Positions 1 to 12,300 of a stretch of 64,000 nucleotides of DNA are shown piece by piece. The DNA is from Solanum dulcamara (taxonomy: Eukaryota > Streptophyta > Magnoliopsida > Solanales > Solanaceae), in the NCBI RefSeq assembly GCF_947179165.1, contig NC_077247.1, positions 9,015,001-9,079,000 of the forward strand, written 5' to 3'. The notes under the pieces were generated by a model. That model saw only the letters and a program-made list of their open reading frames with translations, was not told the DNA's origin and made no database searches. How positions within the stretch are numbered: position 1 is the first letter of the stretch; the number at the start of each line of letters is the position of its first letter. The position numbers and the translations under genes are program-made.

Positions 1-1108
1 CCCTATTCGAGGTCACATCTGATGGAGTGCTGAGGTATAAAGGCAGGTTATATGTACCTGAGATTGTAGGGCTACGGCAACAGGTTATAGGAGAGGCACA
101 CTATGCCCGTTATTCTATTCACCCAAGGTCAACAAAGATATAGCATGACCTCAAATGTTTATATTAGTGGGATGGAATGAAGAAGGACATAGCAAAGTTC
201 GTAGCCTAGTGCTCGAATTGCCAATAGGTCAAGATTGAGCATCAGAAGCCTGGTGGACTATTACAAGAGATATGTTGCGGGACTGTATTATTGACTTCAG
301 AGGTAGATGAGATGATCATTTTCCACTTATTGAGTTTGCCTATAATAATAGCTATCATTCTAGCATCCAGATGGCACCATATGAAGCTTTCTATGGAAGA
401 AAGTACAGATCACCTATTGGTTGGTTTGAGGTTGGTGAGACTAACCTAGTAGGCTCAGACATGATTCAGTAAGCTATTGATAAAGTGAAGTTCATTTAGG
501 ATAAGGTGTTAGCAGCCTAGAGTCGACAGAAGTCATACGTAGATAACAAAGGTCGACACTTAGAGTTTGAAGTTGGGGATTGGGTGTTCTTGAAGGTGTC
601 ACCGATGAAAGGTGTAATGAGATTCGGTAAGAAAGGAAAACTTAGCCCGAGATACATTGGCCCTTATCAGATCATTTGTAGGGTAGGCAAGGTTGCATAT
701 GAGTTAGACCTACCATCTAATTTGGAAGCAGTACATCCAGTTTTTCACCTGTCAAACCCATACAAAAAATTTCCCTTAGATGATTTCCAGGTAACAGAGG
801 AGTTATCTTACAAGGAGCAACCTATCGCTATCCTATATCGGCAAATTAGAAGGTTGTGAACTAAGGACGTGGCTTCTATTAAGGTATTGTGGAGAAATAA
901 TAATCGGGAAGAGATGACCTGGGAAGCCGAAGAAGAGATGAAAAATAAATATTAATACTTATTTCCTGTGTCTACAAGTAATCTAAACTCCTAAAATTAT
1001 TACATTAATTGATAGGTGAAATTATATATTGTAGCAATAAAAGAGATTTCCCCAAAATCTGTATAAGATCTAGTGGGGGTTTGTTTAACATTTGAGGATG
1101 AATGTTCT
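1..1108 (+). pseudogene. Gypsy-1 pol tail: integrase zinc region fused by deletion to chromodomain
   Basis: Conceptual translation with stops gives the end of a Ty3/gypsy polyprotein. The integrase zinc-binding part (RGRLYVPEI, then CSNCQ) is at about 1-260. A jump at about 266 removes the D-D-E core, about 360 bp compared with the related copy at 29,290-29,650. Then come the integrase C-terminal part (AYNNSYHSSIQMAPYEAFYG) and the GPY/F region at 584-859 (GKKGKLSPRYIGPYQI). A chromodomain-like end (VKVLWRN, EEMTWEAEEEM) lies at about 865-960. In-frame stops occur at several sites, so no functional integrase can be made. The 91-residue open stretch 584-859 is only a surviving piece. The 5' part of this element lies outside the window. 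Confidence 0.85.
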
Positions 1109-1121
1109 AAAGGGGGAAGGA
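1109..1121 (+). other. Polypurine tract of gypsy-1
   Basis: The run AAAGGGGGAAGGA directly precedes TGTTATACCCC, the start of the 3' LTR. It follows the TTTGAGGATGAATGTTCT block usual before the 3' LTR in this gypsy lineage. It would prime plus-strand DNA synthesis. A second similar run plus TGTAATGCCC lies at 1,219-1,242. Confidence 0.75.
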
Positions 1122-1760
1122 TGTTATACCCCATACTTTTGTACATCGAAACATTTTTTTTAAGCTTCTCTAAATTTTTCATGTGATTCATGTTATCCAT
1201 GACATTACCAAATGATTCGAAGGAGGGGAGGATGTAATGCCCATAGTTTGCATAAACTAGTTCTATGTGAGTAGTGATGGTTGGAAATAGGTTTGGAAGG
1301 ATTTAAAAGGAGTTTGAGGCCAAATAATGAGTCATGGTAATCGACTTACTTTCGTAAGCTATCGGTTTGGATGTCTTACATAATTAAGCTACTTGAGTAC
1401 ATATCGAGCTTAAGTAGCAAGGATCACACAGGTTCTTAAGATAAGACTAGATTACGAACCTACTAAAAAGAGTAAGTAGGTGATGCACCTACTTAGAATG
1501 TATGAGCTGCATTTTATGAAAAGGGCAAGTAGGTGATATAACTACTTACAAACTTGTGGCATGAATTAAGTGGGGATTAGTAATAAATTATGATTAATTC
1601 AATTAATTAAACTAAACTACTAAGTGGGCCCCCACCAAGACATGTGGCAGTAGCTGGTTGGTGCATGGATGGGATGGACACGTGTAGGAGCTGGACACAT
1701 GCCACCCTTGGGGGATGGACATGTGTAGGGGTTGGATATGTGTTACTCTTAAGGGTTGTG

Positions 1761-1768
1761 TATATAAG
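1761..1768 (+). promoter_or_regulatory. TATA box in gypsy-1 LTR
   Basis: TATATAAG lies mid-LTR, about 100 bp upstream of a pyrimidine-rich stretch, as expected for an LTR core promoter. Assigned by position and sequence only. Confidence 0.5.
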
Positions 1769-3880
1769 CCTAAATTAATGACTAAGATCTCATTTTTAGC
1801 TCATTCTTCTTCTTCCTAACTTAGAGAAAAATAGATAAAGAGAGGGTGAGAGCTTCTGCCATGGCTGCAGCAAATAAGCTCCTCAATTGTGGACATTAAA
1901 TTAATTCTCTAAGGTAATTTTGACCTATTGGTAGGTGATTAGCAATGTGGGATTCATCATTAGGTCAGCAAAGAGGTTCAATGTGAACCTACAAATTTCA
2001 GCAAGTTCAAGAAGCCCACTTGTTAAGGTAAGGTTTGATCCTCTTTTCACACATTTTAGTAAGGATTTAAAAATATTGTGGATGTGTAAATATGGACTGG
2101 AAATATGAAATTATACACGTTACTGTTGAAGGGTGTTGAATCCATGTAGGGGCTATTTTGAAGTAAAAAGGGTGAATTAATTTTAACTAACATCGTGGTT
2201 GTTGCCGTTATACAAGGATGAAGGAATTAAATAAAATTGAAAGTGAGAAAACCCCATAATTAAGTGTTGGTGTTGAAATGGGCAGAATTGGAATTGCATA
2301 AACTAAATTGGGTTGATAGTTGTTTTGCTATTATGGTTATGGATTATGTGTTAAAAGTAAAGGAAATTATATATATTAATGTTAACTTTCTATTTGAGCC
2401 GTTTTGGGGACTGGTTTGGTACATTGTTATTCTTATTGAGCTCGGAAGATTAATAATAGCTAAAGTTAGATATTGTGTTGCATGTTGGCCGAGCTATTGT
2501 GTTAAAGGGTTATGATCAAAAGTTATGTGTAGGATGATTCGGCATAGCATGCGGGCTGTCCGGCATATTTTTGAGTCTTGTCTCGAATAGCCTCGATATG
2601 ATATAGTACATGAACATGTGGGTATTAATGTTGGCTTAGTTGTTACGAAGTTGATTTGAATATAAGAGAAATGTCGCCTAATTTTCTAGAAAGGAGTTAC
2701 TAACATTAGAATATATTTTGGACCTTCAGGTAACTTAAGCATAGTTCTTGACATCTTAATATAGGTTGACACTCTTCGGGCAGCGTATACGTGTTGTGTT
2801 GCGAATAAGTGCTAAAGGTATGTAAAGTTATCTCTCCTTTCTTTTGGCATATCTTAGATATAAGTGATATATGATATGAGCTTTGGGGGTAATTCTATTC
2901 ATAAGCTCCGAGTATGATTCATGACTCTTATTCACTTCCTGACGGTAAAACTCTTAAATTAGTTGAGCTATTGCCCTCAAGCCTTCTATATGTTAAATAG
3001 TAATTGGATGTATAATCTATTATTCCTAAGGACTTTACGATGACAAATATCTCTGATTCCATAAGTTGTTTAGCATTATCTTGATACATGTCTATGATTC
3101 TTGAGTCTCTATTTGATATGGTGCCGAATGACATTCAAAGGGTACTTGAGATGATTACTATCCTGATCTTCGAATGATAGTTCATTATGATTGTTCTATT
3201 GAGTCTTAGATGATGATCTAATTGTATATGATTGTTCATGATATTCTACTCGTGCATAACGTTAATATGTCTCTCACCGAGTCCCAGGCTGTGTATGTTA
3301 TCATGCACAATTTACTACATTATCCACCGAGTTCCTCACTATAAGGTCGGGTACGCTATAAGATAATATGATGATGCAATGATATGGTTATAGTACCAAG
3401 TCCTATAATGGGTCAGGTACGGTATACGTGTACGCGACTTCATTCACCGAGCCCCTTACTAGAGGGTCGAGTATGATATATGTATATGATGATATGATAA
3501 TATAATGATACAATTATGGTACCGAGTCCCAAAATAGGCCGGGTATGGTATATGATAATGATATGCATGATTTGTTTCGTAAGGGACAGGTACAATGAGT
3601 TCTTGATTATTATACTTGTCTCCTAGACTCTCTACTTCAGTTATGATCTCTCCTATTGTATTTCATGCTTTACATACTCAGTACATATCATGTACTGACC
3701 CCCTTCCTCGATGGGAGTGATGCATTTCATGCTCGTAGGTACAGGTAATCGCTTTGGTGATCCGCCAGCCTAAGATTCCTACTCAGCTATATTAGGGTGC
3801 TGCTTTTTGTCAAAGCCTAAAACTTGTGGTATAAACCCCTTTTTGATGTATACAAATATTTATTCAGGGGTACGGTGAGG

Positions 3881-3885
3881 CCCTA
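3881..3885. repeat. Left target-site copy of tandem gypsy array
   Basis: CCCTA precedes TGTAACATCC of LTR-A. The partner at 32,778-32,782 is CCCTG, four of five bases identical. Confidence 0.65.
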
Positions 3886-5158
3886 TGTAACATCCCTCAA
3901 AAATCAAAAAAAAAATCAAAAAAAAACTCATAAGTGCCTTAAGAATGCCTTGAAATTAGGCCGCTCATGTAACGCAATATCCTTAATCTTTTTGGAAAAT
4001 CCGAGTTTGAAATATTGATCAATGGGTCAAAAACTATGGGGAAATGATCTCGGTGGATTTTTAGGACCCGTAGAATGGTAAAAGGATTTTCTAAGAATCT
4101 ACAAAATATGTGGTCCGTAACAGGACTGCATCGAGGACCTAGGGACAGTTTTTCGGTGAATGGTCCATGACAGGACCGTGTCGCGGACCTGCGAAGCAGT
4201 TCTGGCCAAAAATGAGCTACTCTATGATTTTAAGCCTATGATCATGATTATGATATATGAAATTATGATCTTATGTTATGTATGTATTCCGTGGGATTTG
4301 ACTTAGCAGCGAATGTGGACTTGAAGTGGGGGCTCGAAGCAAGAGGTCCTTATATAAAGTCTCTTATCTCATAACTACGTGCCACCATAGGATTGACTTT
4401 TTGGCCTAGCTAGTGGATCCACAAATAGCACATGTTCATGATTAGGAGTCTACCTTGGCAAAGTAGCCTCCTCCTTCTCGATGTGGGGATCATCAGATTG
4501 CATATTATAGCTCGCATGGTCTTATTGTCGGTTATGGTTCCTATACCACATATGTATGATTTCTTAAGTATGTTATGACTTGAATTTATGTTTTTAAATG
4601 CTTTGGTCAATTTAATTTTCTCATGACTTTACGTATTTTATCTTATCATGTGTTTTACTTGACCTTTGCATTCCATGATTTATGTTGCATGTCACGCCCT
4701 CATACTTAGTACATTCCAACGTATTAATGCATACTTTTTCCCTACATTATGAGATAATGTAGGGGTTGAGGTTGAAGATCTTAATCGTTCACGTAACTAG
4801 TAGGCGTTCCTATTCGAAGGTGTTGTGGTCAGTCCTCATTTATCGGGGACTAGTTTCAAGTTACTTACTGTTTTCCTATCAAAAGACTTTTTCTTATGTT
4901 GTGTATTGAGGGTGAGCTAAGTACATGTCTTAGCCCCCGCCCATACTTATGCTTAGAGGCATCTCGTTGGACATATGTTTGAGTCTATGTTGTCATAAGA
5001 CATTCTGAGGTTTCTATTCATGTTTTAAACTCTCTTATGATGTTTCCGCTTTTATCTTTTACCTTATATATGCTTATGATATGTACAAGAGGTTTGGTTG
5101 GATCCCTTTGGAGTTTCGATCGCCGTGTTACGACTAGGCCATAGGTCGATTCATGACA
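3886..5158 (+). mobile_element. LTR-A (1,273 bp, internally deleted)
   Basis: It starts TGTAACATCC and ends ATGACA four bases before a tRNA-Met primer site. It is shorter than LTR-B and LTR-C because of a deletion near 4,206. Sequence jumps from the CG-rich hairpin block to AATGAGCTACTC, removing the segment that holds the TATA box in the sister LTRs. The 5' LTR of unit 2 therefore lacks a visible core promoter. Confidence 0.85.
4105..4206 (+). repeat. CG-rich hairpin repeats of LTR-A (two, decayed)
   Basis: Two copies of a unit related to GGTCCGCGACAGGACCGCG, each an inverted repeat around AGGACC. Most CpGs are now TpG or CpA, for example TCCATGAC. LTR-B and LTR-C carry three copies. Confidence 0.6.
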
Positions 5159-5162
5159 AACT

Positions 5163-5174
5163 TGGTATCAGAGC
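5163..5174 (+). other. Primer binding site, tRNA-iMet type (unit 2)
   Basis: TGGTATCAGAGC, complementary to the initiator tRNA-Met 3' end, starts four bases after LTR-A. Confidence 0.85.
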
Positions 5175-5375
5175 ACAAGATTTTCCAAGTGTCCTATATC
5201 CAACATGTCGTGTCAAGTAGAGTCTTATTTATGGGTGTGAACCATGCCACACTTATGAGTAGGAGGCTATGAGTCATTTTAGGAATTCTTACCTCTTTCA
5301 TGATCCATGTCGTGCTATAGAGTTTACGTTAAGACTTCTTTTACCTAACGGTCTTTCTTTGTGATTTTCATAAAA

Positions 5376-6430
5376 ATGTCTCCAAGAAGACCACCATTTC
5401 CAAGGGTAGAGAATGTTAATGAGGCCCAAACTCCCCCAGCTCCTCAAGACAATGGTCCTTTACCAGACCAAGTGACTAATGCGGAGTTCCAAATCACTAT
5501 TATTATGCTAGCCAGAGTGGTGAACAACCAAGGTGTCGTGGCTCCTACTAATATTCCTACTCCAGCCTCAAGAATAAGGGACTTTGCACGAATGAATCCT
5601 CCTAAATTTCATGGCTCAATGGTTGATGAATATCCTCAAGAGTTCGTTGATGAGGTCTACAAGATAGTGAGTATTATGGGAGGTGACTGTGGAAGAAAAA
5701 GCGGAGTTGGCGGTATACCAACTCAAAGGTGTTGCTCAACTATAGTACACTTAATGAAAGTCAAAGAGGGTGGATGAAAGTCCTGTCGAATGGGAAGCTT
5801 TCAAACTTGCTTTTCTTGATCATTTTTTCCCTCTTGAGTTAAGGAAGGCTAAAGTGTTGGAGTTCATAAATCTTCGACAAGGAAATATGGGGATGAGGCA
5901 CTATGCCCTCAAGTTTACTAAGCTATCCAAGTATGCTCCTTCAAAGGTTATCAATCCACATGCCTAAATGAGTAAATTCATATCGGGGGTGTCCGACTTG
6001 GTTGCTAAGGAATGTCGCACCGCTATGCTTGTTAAGAAGATGGAAATATCTCATCTCATTACTTTTGCCGAACAAATTGAAGGAGAAAATCTTAAAGAAA
6101 TGAGGATGAGGGCTTTTAAGAGGGCCCAATATGAAGATGGGTTCTCTAATGCTAGGACAGTTGGTAACAGTGGACAATCTCATCAAGGCCAAGGATCGAG
6201 GAAGAAGTTTGCTAAGGATAGGGTGCCATACCTTAAATCTCAAGGTGAAGGAGGTGTAAATGCTAGTAACCCGTCTATTCCAAGGTGTGCAAAGTGTGGG
6301 AAGCGTTATGGAGGAAGGTACTTAATGGGAATGGATGCTTTCTATGGATGTGGAAAGATGGTCCATAAGTGATCTGAGTGCCCTCTTGTAGCCAACAATG
6401 GTGGAGATGGTCATCCTATAGGAGGCCAAG
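5376..6430 (+). pseudogene. gag: Unit 2 gag remnant
   Basis: The likely gag ATG is at 5,376 (MSPRRPPFPRVEN). Recognisable retrotransposon gag blocks follow: PPKFHG and PQEFVDEVYKIVSIMG, then after a frameshift the block VEWEAFKLAFLDHFFPLE, then MSKFISGVSDLVAKECR. A zinc-knuckle region (CAKCGKRYGG, FYGCGK) is at about 6,286-6,380. Frameshifts near 5,670-5,760 and stops at 5,965 and 6,370 break it. It would have built the virus-like particle. It is nearly collinear with the gag of unit 3, so both descend from the same master. Confidence 0.85.
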
Positions 6431-6529
6431 TGCAAGAAGGAGCCCAAGCTTAACCCAAGGGTGGCTAATGCAACAACATATTATATGCTCTTCATGCTAG
6501 GCAAAAGGTTGATGAGTCCCCTAATGTGG

Positions 6530-8402
6530 TCACGGGTATGTTATGAGTTTTTAACTTTGATGTATATGCATTGCTTGATCCGAGTGGCAATTTGTCTTTT
6601 GTTACTCCTTACATTGCTATAAGGTTTGTTGTATGCCCCGAAGTGTTAATAGAACCTTTCTCGGTTTATACTCCTGTTGGTGGTTCGGTGTTAGCCAAGA
6701 GAGCTTATAGAAACTATCCCGTATGGGTGTTGCACAAAGTTATTCCATGTGACCTTGTTGAACTTGATATGACTGATTTCGACATCATTCTTGGTATGGA
6801 TTGGTTACATGTCGCTTATGCATCTATATATTGTAGAACTCGTGTGGTTGAGTTTCACTTCACTAAAGAACCTATTCTTGAATAGAAGGGAAATGATTCA
6901 GTGTTTAAGGGTCGATTCATCTCATGTATTAAGGCCCAGAAAATGATTTCCAAAAGGTGCATTTATCATACTGTGCAAGTTAGGGACATTGATTCCAAAA
7001 CTCCTACTCTTGAGTTGGTGCCTATAGTTAATGAGTTTTCTGACGTGTTTCCCGGTGATTTTACCAGTATCCCTACTGAAAGGGAGATTGACTTTGGCAT
7101 ATATCTCCTTCCCAATACCCAATCTATCTATATTCTTCCTTACCGTATGGCTCCGGCAGAACTTAAGGAATTGAAAGAACAATTGAAGGATTTGTTGGAT
7201 AAGGGTTTTATAAGACCAAGCATTTCACCTTGGGGTGCTCCCGTGTTATTCGTTAGGAAGAAAGATAGGTCACTCCGAATGTGTATAGACTACCAGCAAT
7301 TTAATAAGGTCACCATAAAGAACAAATATCCAATCCCAAAGATAGATGACTTATTTAATCAGTTACAAGGAGCAAGCTATTTTTCCAAGATTGACCTCCA
7401 TTCCGGTTATCATCAATTGAGGGTAAGGGAGTGTGATACTCCCGAGATGGCCTTTTAGACAAGGTATGGTCATTTTGAATTTGTAGTAATGTTGTTTGGG
7501 TTGACAAATGCTCCCTCTATATTCATGGATTTGATGAATCGTATTTTCAATCCATATTTGGATATGTTTGTAGTGGTGTTTATTGATGACATCTTGATTT
7601 ACTCTCGAATTGAGAAAGATCATATGGGTCACTTGAGGATTGTGGTGCAAACATTGAGGGAAAATGAAGTATTCGCTAAATTTAGTAAGTGCAAATTTTG
7701 GCTAAGAGAGGTTGAATTTCTTGGCCATGTGGTGTCTGGTGATGGGATTAAAGTTTATCCAAAGAAAATGTAGGCAGTTAAAACTTGGCCTAGACCATTA
7801 TCTCCTACAAATATTAGGAGCTTTTTGGGCTTAGCCGGATACTATAGAAGGTTTGTTGAAGTGTTCTCATCTATTTCTTCGCCTTTAACTAAGTTGACAT
7901 AATGGTTGGAAGAATGTGAGAAAAGTTTCCAAATGTTGATAGATCGTCTTACATCAACTCCTATTTTGACATTGCCCGAAGGTTCAGATGGGTTTGTTGT
8001 TTATTATGATGCTTCACGTATTGGTTTGGGTTGTGTCTTGATGCAATATGGTAAGGTTATAGCATATGCCTCTAGGCAACTTAAAGTACATGAAAGAAAC
8101 TATCCAACCCATGATCTTGAACTTGCGGCGATTGTGTTTGCATTGAAAATTTGGCGCCATTATCTTTATGGGGTGTATGTTGATGTATTTACCGACCATA
8201 AAAGCTTACAATATGTGTTTAGTCAAAAGGACATAAACCTTAGGCAAAGGAGGTGGTTTGAACTCCTAAAAGACTATGACATGAGCGTATTTTACCATCC
8301 GGGTAAGGCAAATGTTGTAGCCGATGCACTTAGTCTGTTGTCCATGGGTAGTGTCGCACATGCTGAGGAAGGTAAAAGGGAATTGGTCAAAGAGGTACAT
8401 AG
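6530..8402 (+). pseudogene. pol: Unit 2 protease, reverse transcriptase and RNase H remnant
   Basis: Protease: the usual LDPGAT active-site block reads LLDPSGNLSF at about 6,571, so the catalytic site is altered. RT starts about 6,901, with the [20 protein letters not shown] block and the metal-binding FIDDIL at about 7,585. A stop interrupts it at 7,456 (MAF then stop), and another at 7,771. RNase H (7,906-8,402) keeps [31 protein letters not shown] and ADALS, so all four acidic residues are present. The frame is cut at 8,402 by the minus-strand insertion and resumes at 21,853 (KEVHRL joined to AHLGVRLVDS). Confidence 0.9.
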
Positions 8403-8407
8403 ATTGG
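8403..8407. repeat. Left target-site duplication of Arg-primed element
   Basis: ATTGG, repeated exactly at 21,853-21,857. Removing the insert and one copy restores the open polyprotein frame. Confidence 0.95.
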
Positions 8408-8479
8408 TGTTATGCCCTATTTTTATCGAGGTTAGATAAAGCACAACATATGGACTCTAAAAGGATTAATTATTGTATA

Positions 8480-8660
8480 GAGTCGCCACCTAATTTATTA
8501 AGGAAAATAAGGAAAACCTATTTGATGCATGACCTGTATGATTCACGTTTCGATCTACGAAAAACCAGTTTAGATTCTAGGTAAGGGTTTACATTATTCC
8601 AAAGGAAAGGTGTTAGGCATCCTTCGAAATTCATAAAATATGGTACCCGGCTAGACTTAA
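8480..8660 (-). repeat. LTR module copy A (tRNA-Arg-end mimic plus hairpin)
   Basis: On the plus strand the module opens with GAGTCGCCA (8,480-8,488), identical to the 3' nine bases of tRNA-Arg(ACG). It runs through CTAGGTAAGGG to AAGGTGTTAGGCATCCTT. A related module, copy B, lies at 9,190-9,350. The counterparts in the other LTR start at 16,879 and 17,580. It sits in the U5-proximal part of the LTR. Confidence 0.7.
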
Positions 8661-9189
8661 TTTATCAAAAAAGGAGGAGATAAAATTATTGTTTGCAAGT
8701 ATAACACATAACTATGTAAAAATATGTATTAAAATTATATTAAACATATGTATAAAAAGAATGTGAATCAAGTAAATGATGTATGTTAATGTCAACTATA
8801 TGTATAAAAATATGAGAAAAATAATGTAAATGTATAGAAAAAAAAGTAGCTTTTATGTAATATTAAAAGACTTACTCTTAAAAAAAAGAACTTTTTTACC
8901 ATATGAAAAGAAAAATACTTTTGAATATTATTTTCGAAAGATATCTCTGAATACTTATACAAACGCTTGGCAAAATATTGGTAGAGAATAATTAAAATAA
9001 TTAAAAGATATATGTGTCTCTATATACACTATAAAAATAGAATTCTATTATATGATGGTCTCAAATGCGTAATTATAATAAGTATTACATCCTTTTTTTA
9101 GCAAATAAGGAGCAACGTCGTGGTAATTCGTAAACAATTAGTTCAATTATTCAAAATTTATTTTTTTAAAAGAAAATAATTTAATTTAA

Positions 9190-9350
9190 GGAGTCACCAT
9201 AATTTAGGATAATTAGAAACCAAATAATTATTTAAAAATGTCTATGAAAACAATGGATCCTAAGTAAGGTTTCAAGTTATTCCGAAGAAAACGTATTAGC
9301 ATCCTTCAGAATTTACAACTGTGGTCTTAACTGAACTCATTTTTTAAATT
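9190..9350 (-). repeat. LTR module copy B (diverged duplicate)
   Basis: It opens GGAGTCACCA (9,190-9,199), one CpG transition away from the tRNA-Arg end GGAGTCGCCA. The same order of blocks follows: CCTAAGTAAGG, then ACGTATTAGCATCCTTC, then GAGGAGATGAAA. It begins 710 bp from copy A and is more diverged, so the duplication predates this insertion. The counterpart in the other LTR starts at 17,580. Confidence 0.65.
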
Positions 9351-12300
9351 GAGGAGATGAAAATATTACACAAATATATAATGAAATATACATAAAGAGT
9401 AAATTAAAGCAATAATATAAGGAATGGCCTAATATTTGCATAACGTCAATATTATACACAATAATAAATTTAAAATATTATTTGAACTTAATTCGAATAG
9501 CTTCCTCGGGAAGCAGTTCCGAGTACCTGTAAAAGACTTGATAAAGTGTTAGTAAGGGATAAATATGAATAATGATGATGATAATAATAATAATAATAAC
9601 TAAAAATAACATCCGTCTTATAAACATGGAAAGCCTTGGAAATCGACGGTAATTTTTTCATCGACCAATTCATATGTATTTCCAAACACAAAATCACGAA
9701 ACTAACACAAAATAAAACAAAGTAATAAGTAAAACTTACAAATAGTAACTAAATTGTGACAAGACAACTTACTGGCATTATTGAGAATCAAAATAAAATA
9801 AATAAAGAAAATAGAAACATGTAACTAAAGAAGGAGAAAGAGCAATTCATATGTAAATAAGAAACTTATAATGAGGCTTTGAAATAGTTCAAGCATTACT
9901 GGGAAAAAAAAATAAAACAAGCAAATCAATTCAATAATAGCAACCTGTAAAACAGTGGCATCAAAATGAATTTTCTAGGCACAAAACAACTTAAAATTAG
10001 TAACTAAAAATGAGATAATAGCAAACATTAAAAGGATGTGTAGAATCAATAATTTACTGCAAATCTTATATAAAAGGACATGAAACTAACAAATAATGAA
10101 TAAAATACAGCAACCAATAATTGAATCAAACATAAACTAAAAGTGATATTAAATGGAGAGAAATGAACAACACTAAATAAATAAAAATAACTAAATAAAA
10201 CAATCACATATTATTCAAAAGACAAAAATATCATTAAGTTAACTAAAAGTCTTAATCACAAACTCATATTCACAAAAAGCATCAAAATAAGTTCAAACAA
10301 AAGAACCAACTATTAACACTATAGTCTAAATTTTGTCAAAATTTCAAGTTCTCCAACTAGATCTAAAAATAGTTAATATATATATATAATAGCAAAAGTA
10401 GCAATAGTAACTGAAAAAAAAAGTAGAATAAAATGACAAACCAATTTTTAATTGACCATTTCAACTTAAAAAATATAACATGTAATGTAAACTTGAATTT
10501 AAATTTCCGTCTTTTAAATGGGGAGGCCTCAAAAACCGACGGAGAGATTTTTTCATTGGCCAATGGTGTAACTTGCAAAATATAACAAAATATTTAGTAA
10601 CATAATAATACAGTAAATATGAATCATCACACAAAAAATGTAAATAAGATAAGAATCTATCCAAAACATTAAAAGGTAGTAGCAACGTAGAACAACGTCA
10701 ACAAAAAGCAATATGACACCTAACCTATTTGATAGTAGAAATGTTAGTAACATAATAAATAAAAATGGACTTAGGCAAAAGCAAATGAAAGCAAATTATA
10801 GCCAAACAAAATTAAAGCATATACAGATCTGAAAAAATGAACACTAACAAAAATAAACCATCTACCACAAAATAGCGAGAAATCAAAGATAGTCACCATC
10901 GAGAGATGCTACCCAAAACCAGTACAAAAATATGAAGTAAAATTGTCAAGATATGAACTATTTAACAATGAGAAAATAATAACAAAAATGGGAAGGAGAG
11001 ACTGACTGTTTGTTGCTCATGGTGGCTGAATACCGGTGAAACTATGACCCGGAGAAGAGCATGGGATGTGAGCAAAAGAGGAAACAATAGTAAGAATTCA
11101 CTTTGGAAGAATATTTTTTTTCTCCTTCTGTCTATCTATGTGTGTCTCTTTTATATTGATGAATCCCATGGGTAAAATGTAATGAAGTCAACAAAGATAA
11201 AATCAAAACTTTAATTCAAAATTTTTCAAATAAGTGGGCAATCAATTTAGAATCAAATTTCATCAACTTTCCAAAATTTGCTCCTAAAATTACTCAAAAG
11301 ATGTTTCAAAAAGTCAAAAGTTATGCCAAAGGGACCCCCGTAAATAATGTAGAAGAAACTAATTGATTATAGGTAGTAATCAATTATTGATTACTATAAC
11401 AAGAATACTTGAGAACATCAATTATAAGAACATCAATTGTATATACTATGAAAAAGGAAAATTGATTAAGGAATATCACATCTTAATATAATTATTTCCT
11501 GAAATAAAAGTCCTGGACTAATACATTTATATGAATTAACGGGAATCAGATTTAAGAATAAGAAAGCAATATTAACAACAAATACATCACTGGTAATGCC
11601 ATAAGATAGATCACACAAATACTCAATCCATCAAAATTTCACACATAATGAATGAACCAAATCTATGAACCCAAAATTAGTAATTTTGGTGAAAAATATA
11701 GAGTTGAATAGTTGTGTGACAATACATGAATTTAGAAGGACATTGACGGACAAATATCAATCAAAACTTTAGTAAAATCAACCAACAATAAAATCTAATA
11801 ATCAACTAACAGAAAACAAAGATTTGAAAGGATGGAATAGTATATATGTTGAAGAAACATACCTGGGACGAATCTATAAGATCTGTCTTCAAAATAAATT
11901 AGATCTTAAAGTACATATTGTATTAGCAATTAGCATCATAGGACACACACATTAAAAAATAAATTAACTACAAACTTTGAATATATATGAAGACCAAACT
12001 ACAACACTTAATTATATGAAAACTAAAGAATATTTTATTTTATTTTTTTTGAAAAGAAGTTTTGTTCTCTGTTGAGTGGGATTTTCTCATTAAGGCTTAT
12101 GTTATTTTTGGAAAATGAAACAAATTTTGTAGATCTGGACAGTGGAGAAGAGGAGAGGTTGCTATGGTGGTGATGAGAGGGGAGAGAGAAAGGATAAGAG
12201 AGAGGCGGCGGCTTGGTGGCTTTTCCGGCGTGGTTCGCCGGAGTTCTCGTCGGATACGAGAAGAAGAGAGGGGTTCGGTGGTGCGTGAGAGGAGAGAGAT

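Larger units (their letters stand above)
1122..3885 (+). mobile_element. Gypsy-1 3' LTR, first part
   Basis: The LTR starts TGTTATACCCC just after a polypurine tract. It carries a TATA box at 1,761 and repeated GATATG/ACCGAGTCC blocks around 3,280-3,560. It is cut at 3,885 by insertion of the tandem gypsy array and resumes at 32,783. Joining across the insertion restores the reading GGCCCT-GTCCCGCC, and CCCTA/CCCTG flanks the insert. The whole LTR would be about 3.15 kb and ends TCGTGACA at 33,168. Short open frames here (2,264-2,515, 2,928-3,134) look like chance. Confidence 0.8.

Noticed and set aside
584..859. Independent small host gene
   Set aside because: Its sequence is the integrase C-terminal part of a gypsy polyprotein with stops on both sides.
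9582..9600. AAT microsatellite as an informative feature
   Set aside because: It is a simple repeat that differs in length between the two LTRs (also 17,970-18,000) and needs no functional explanation.
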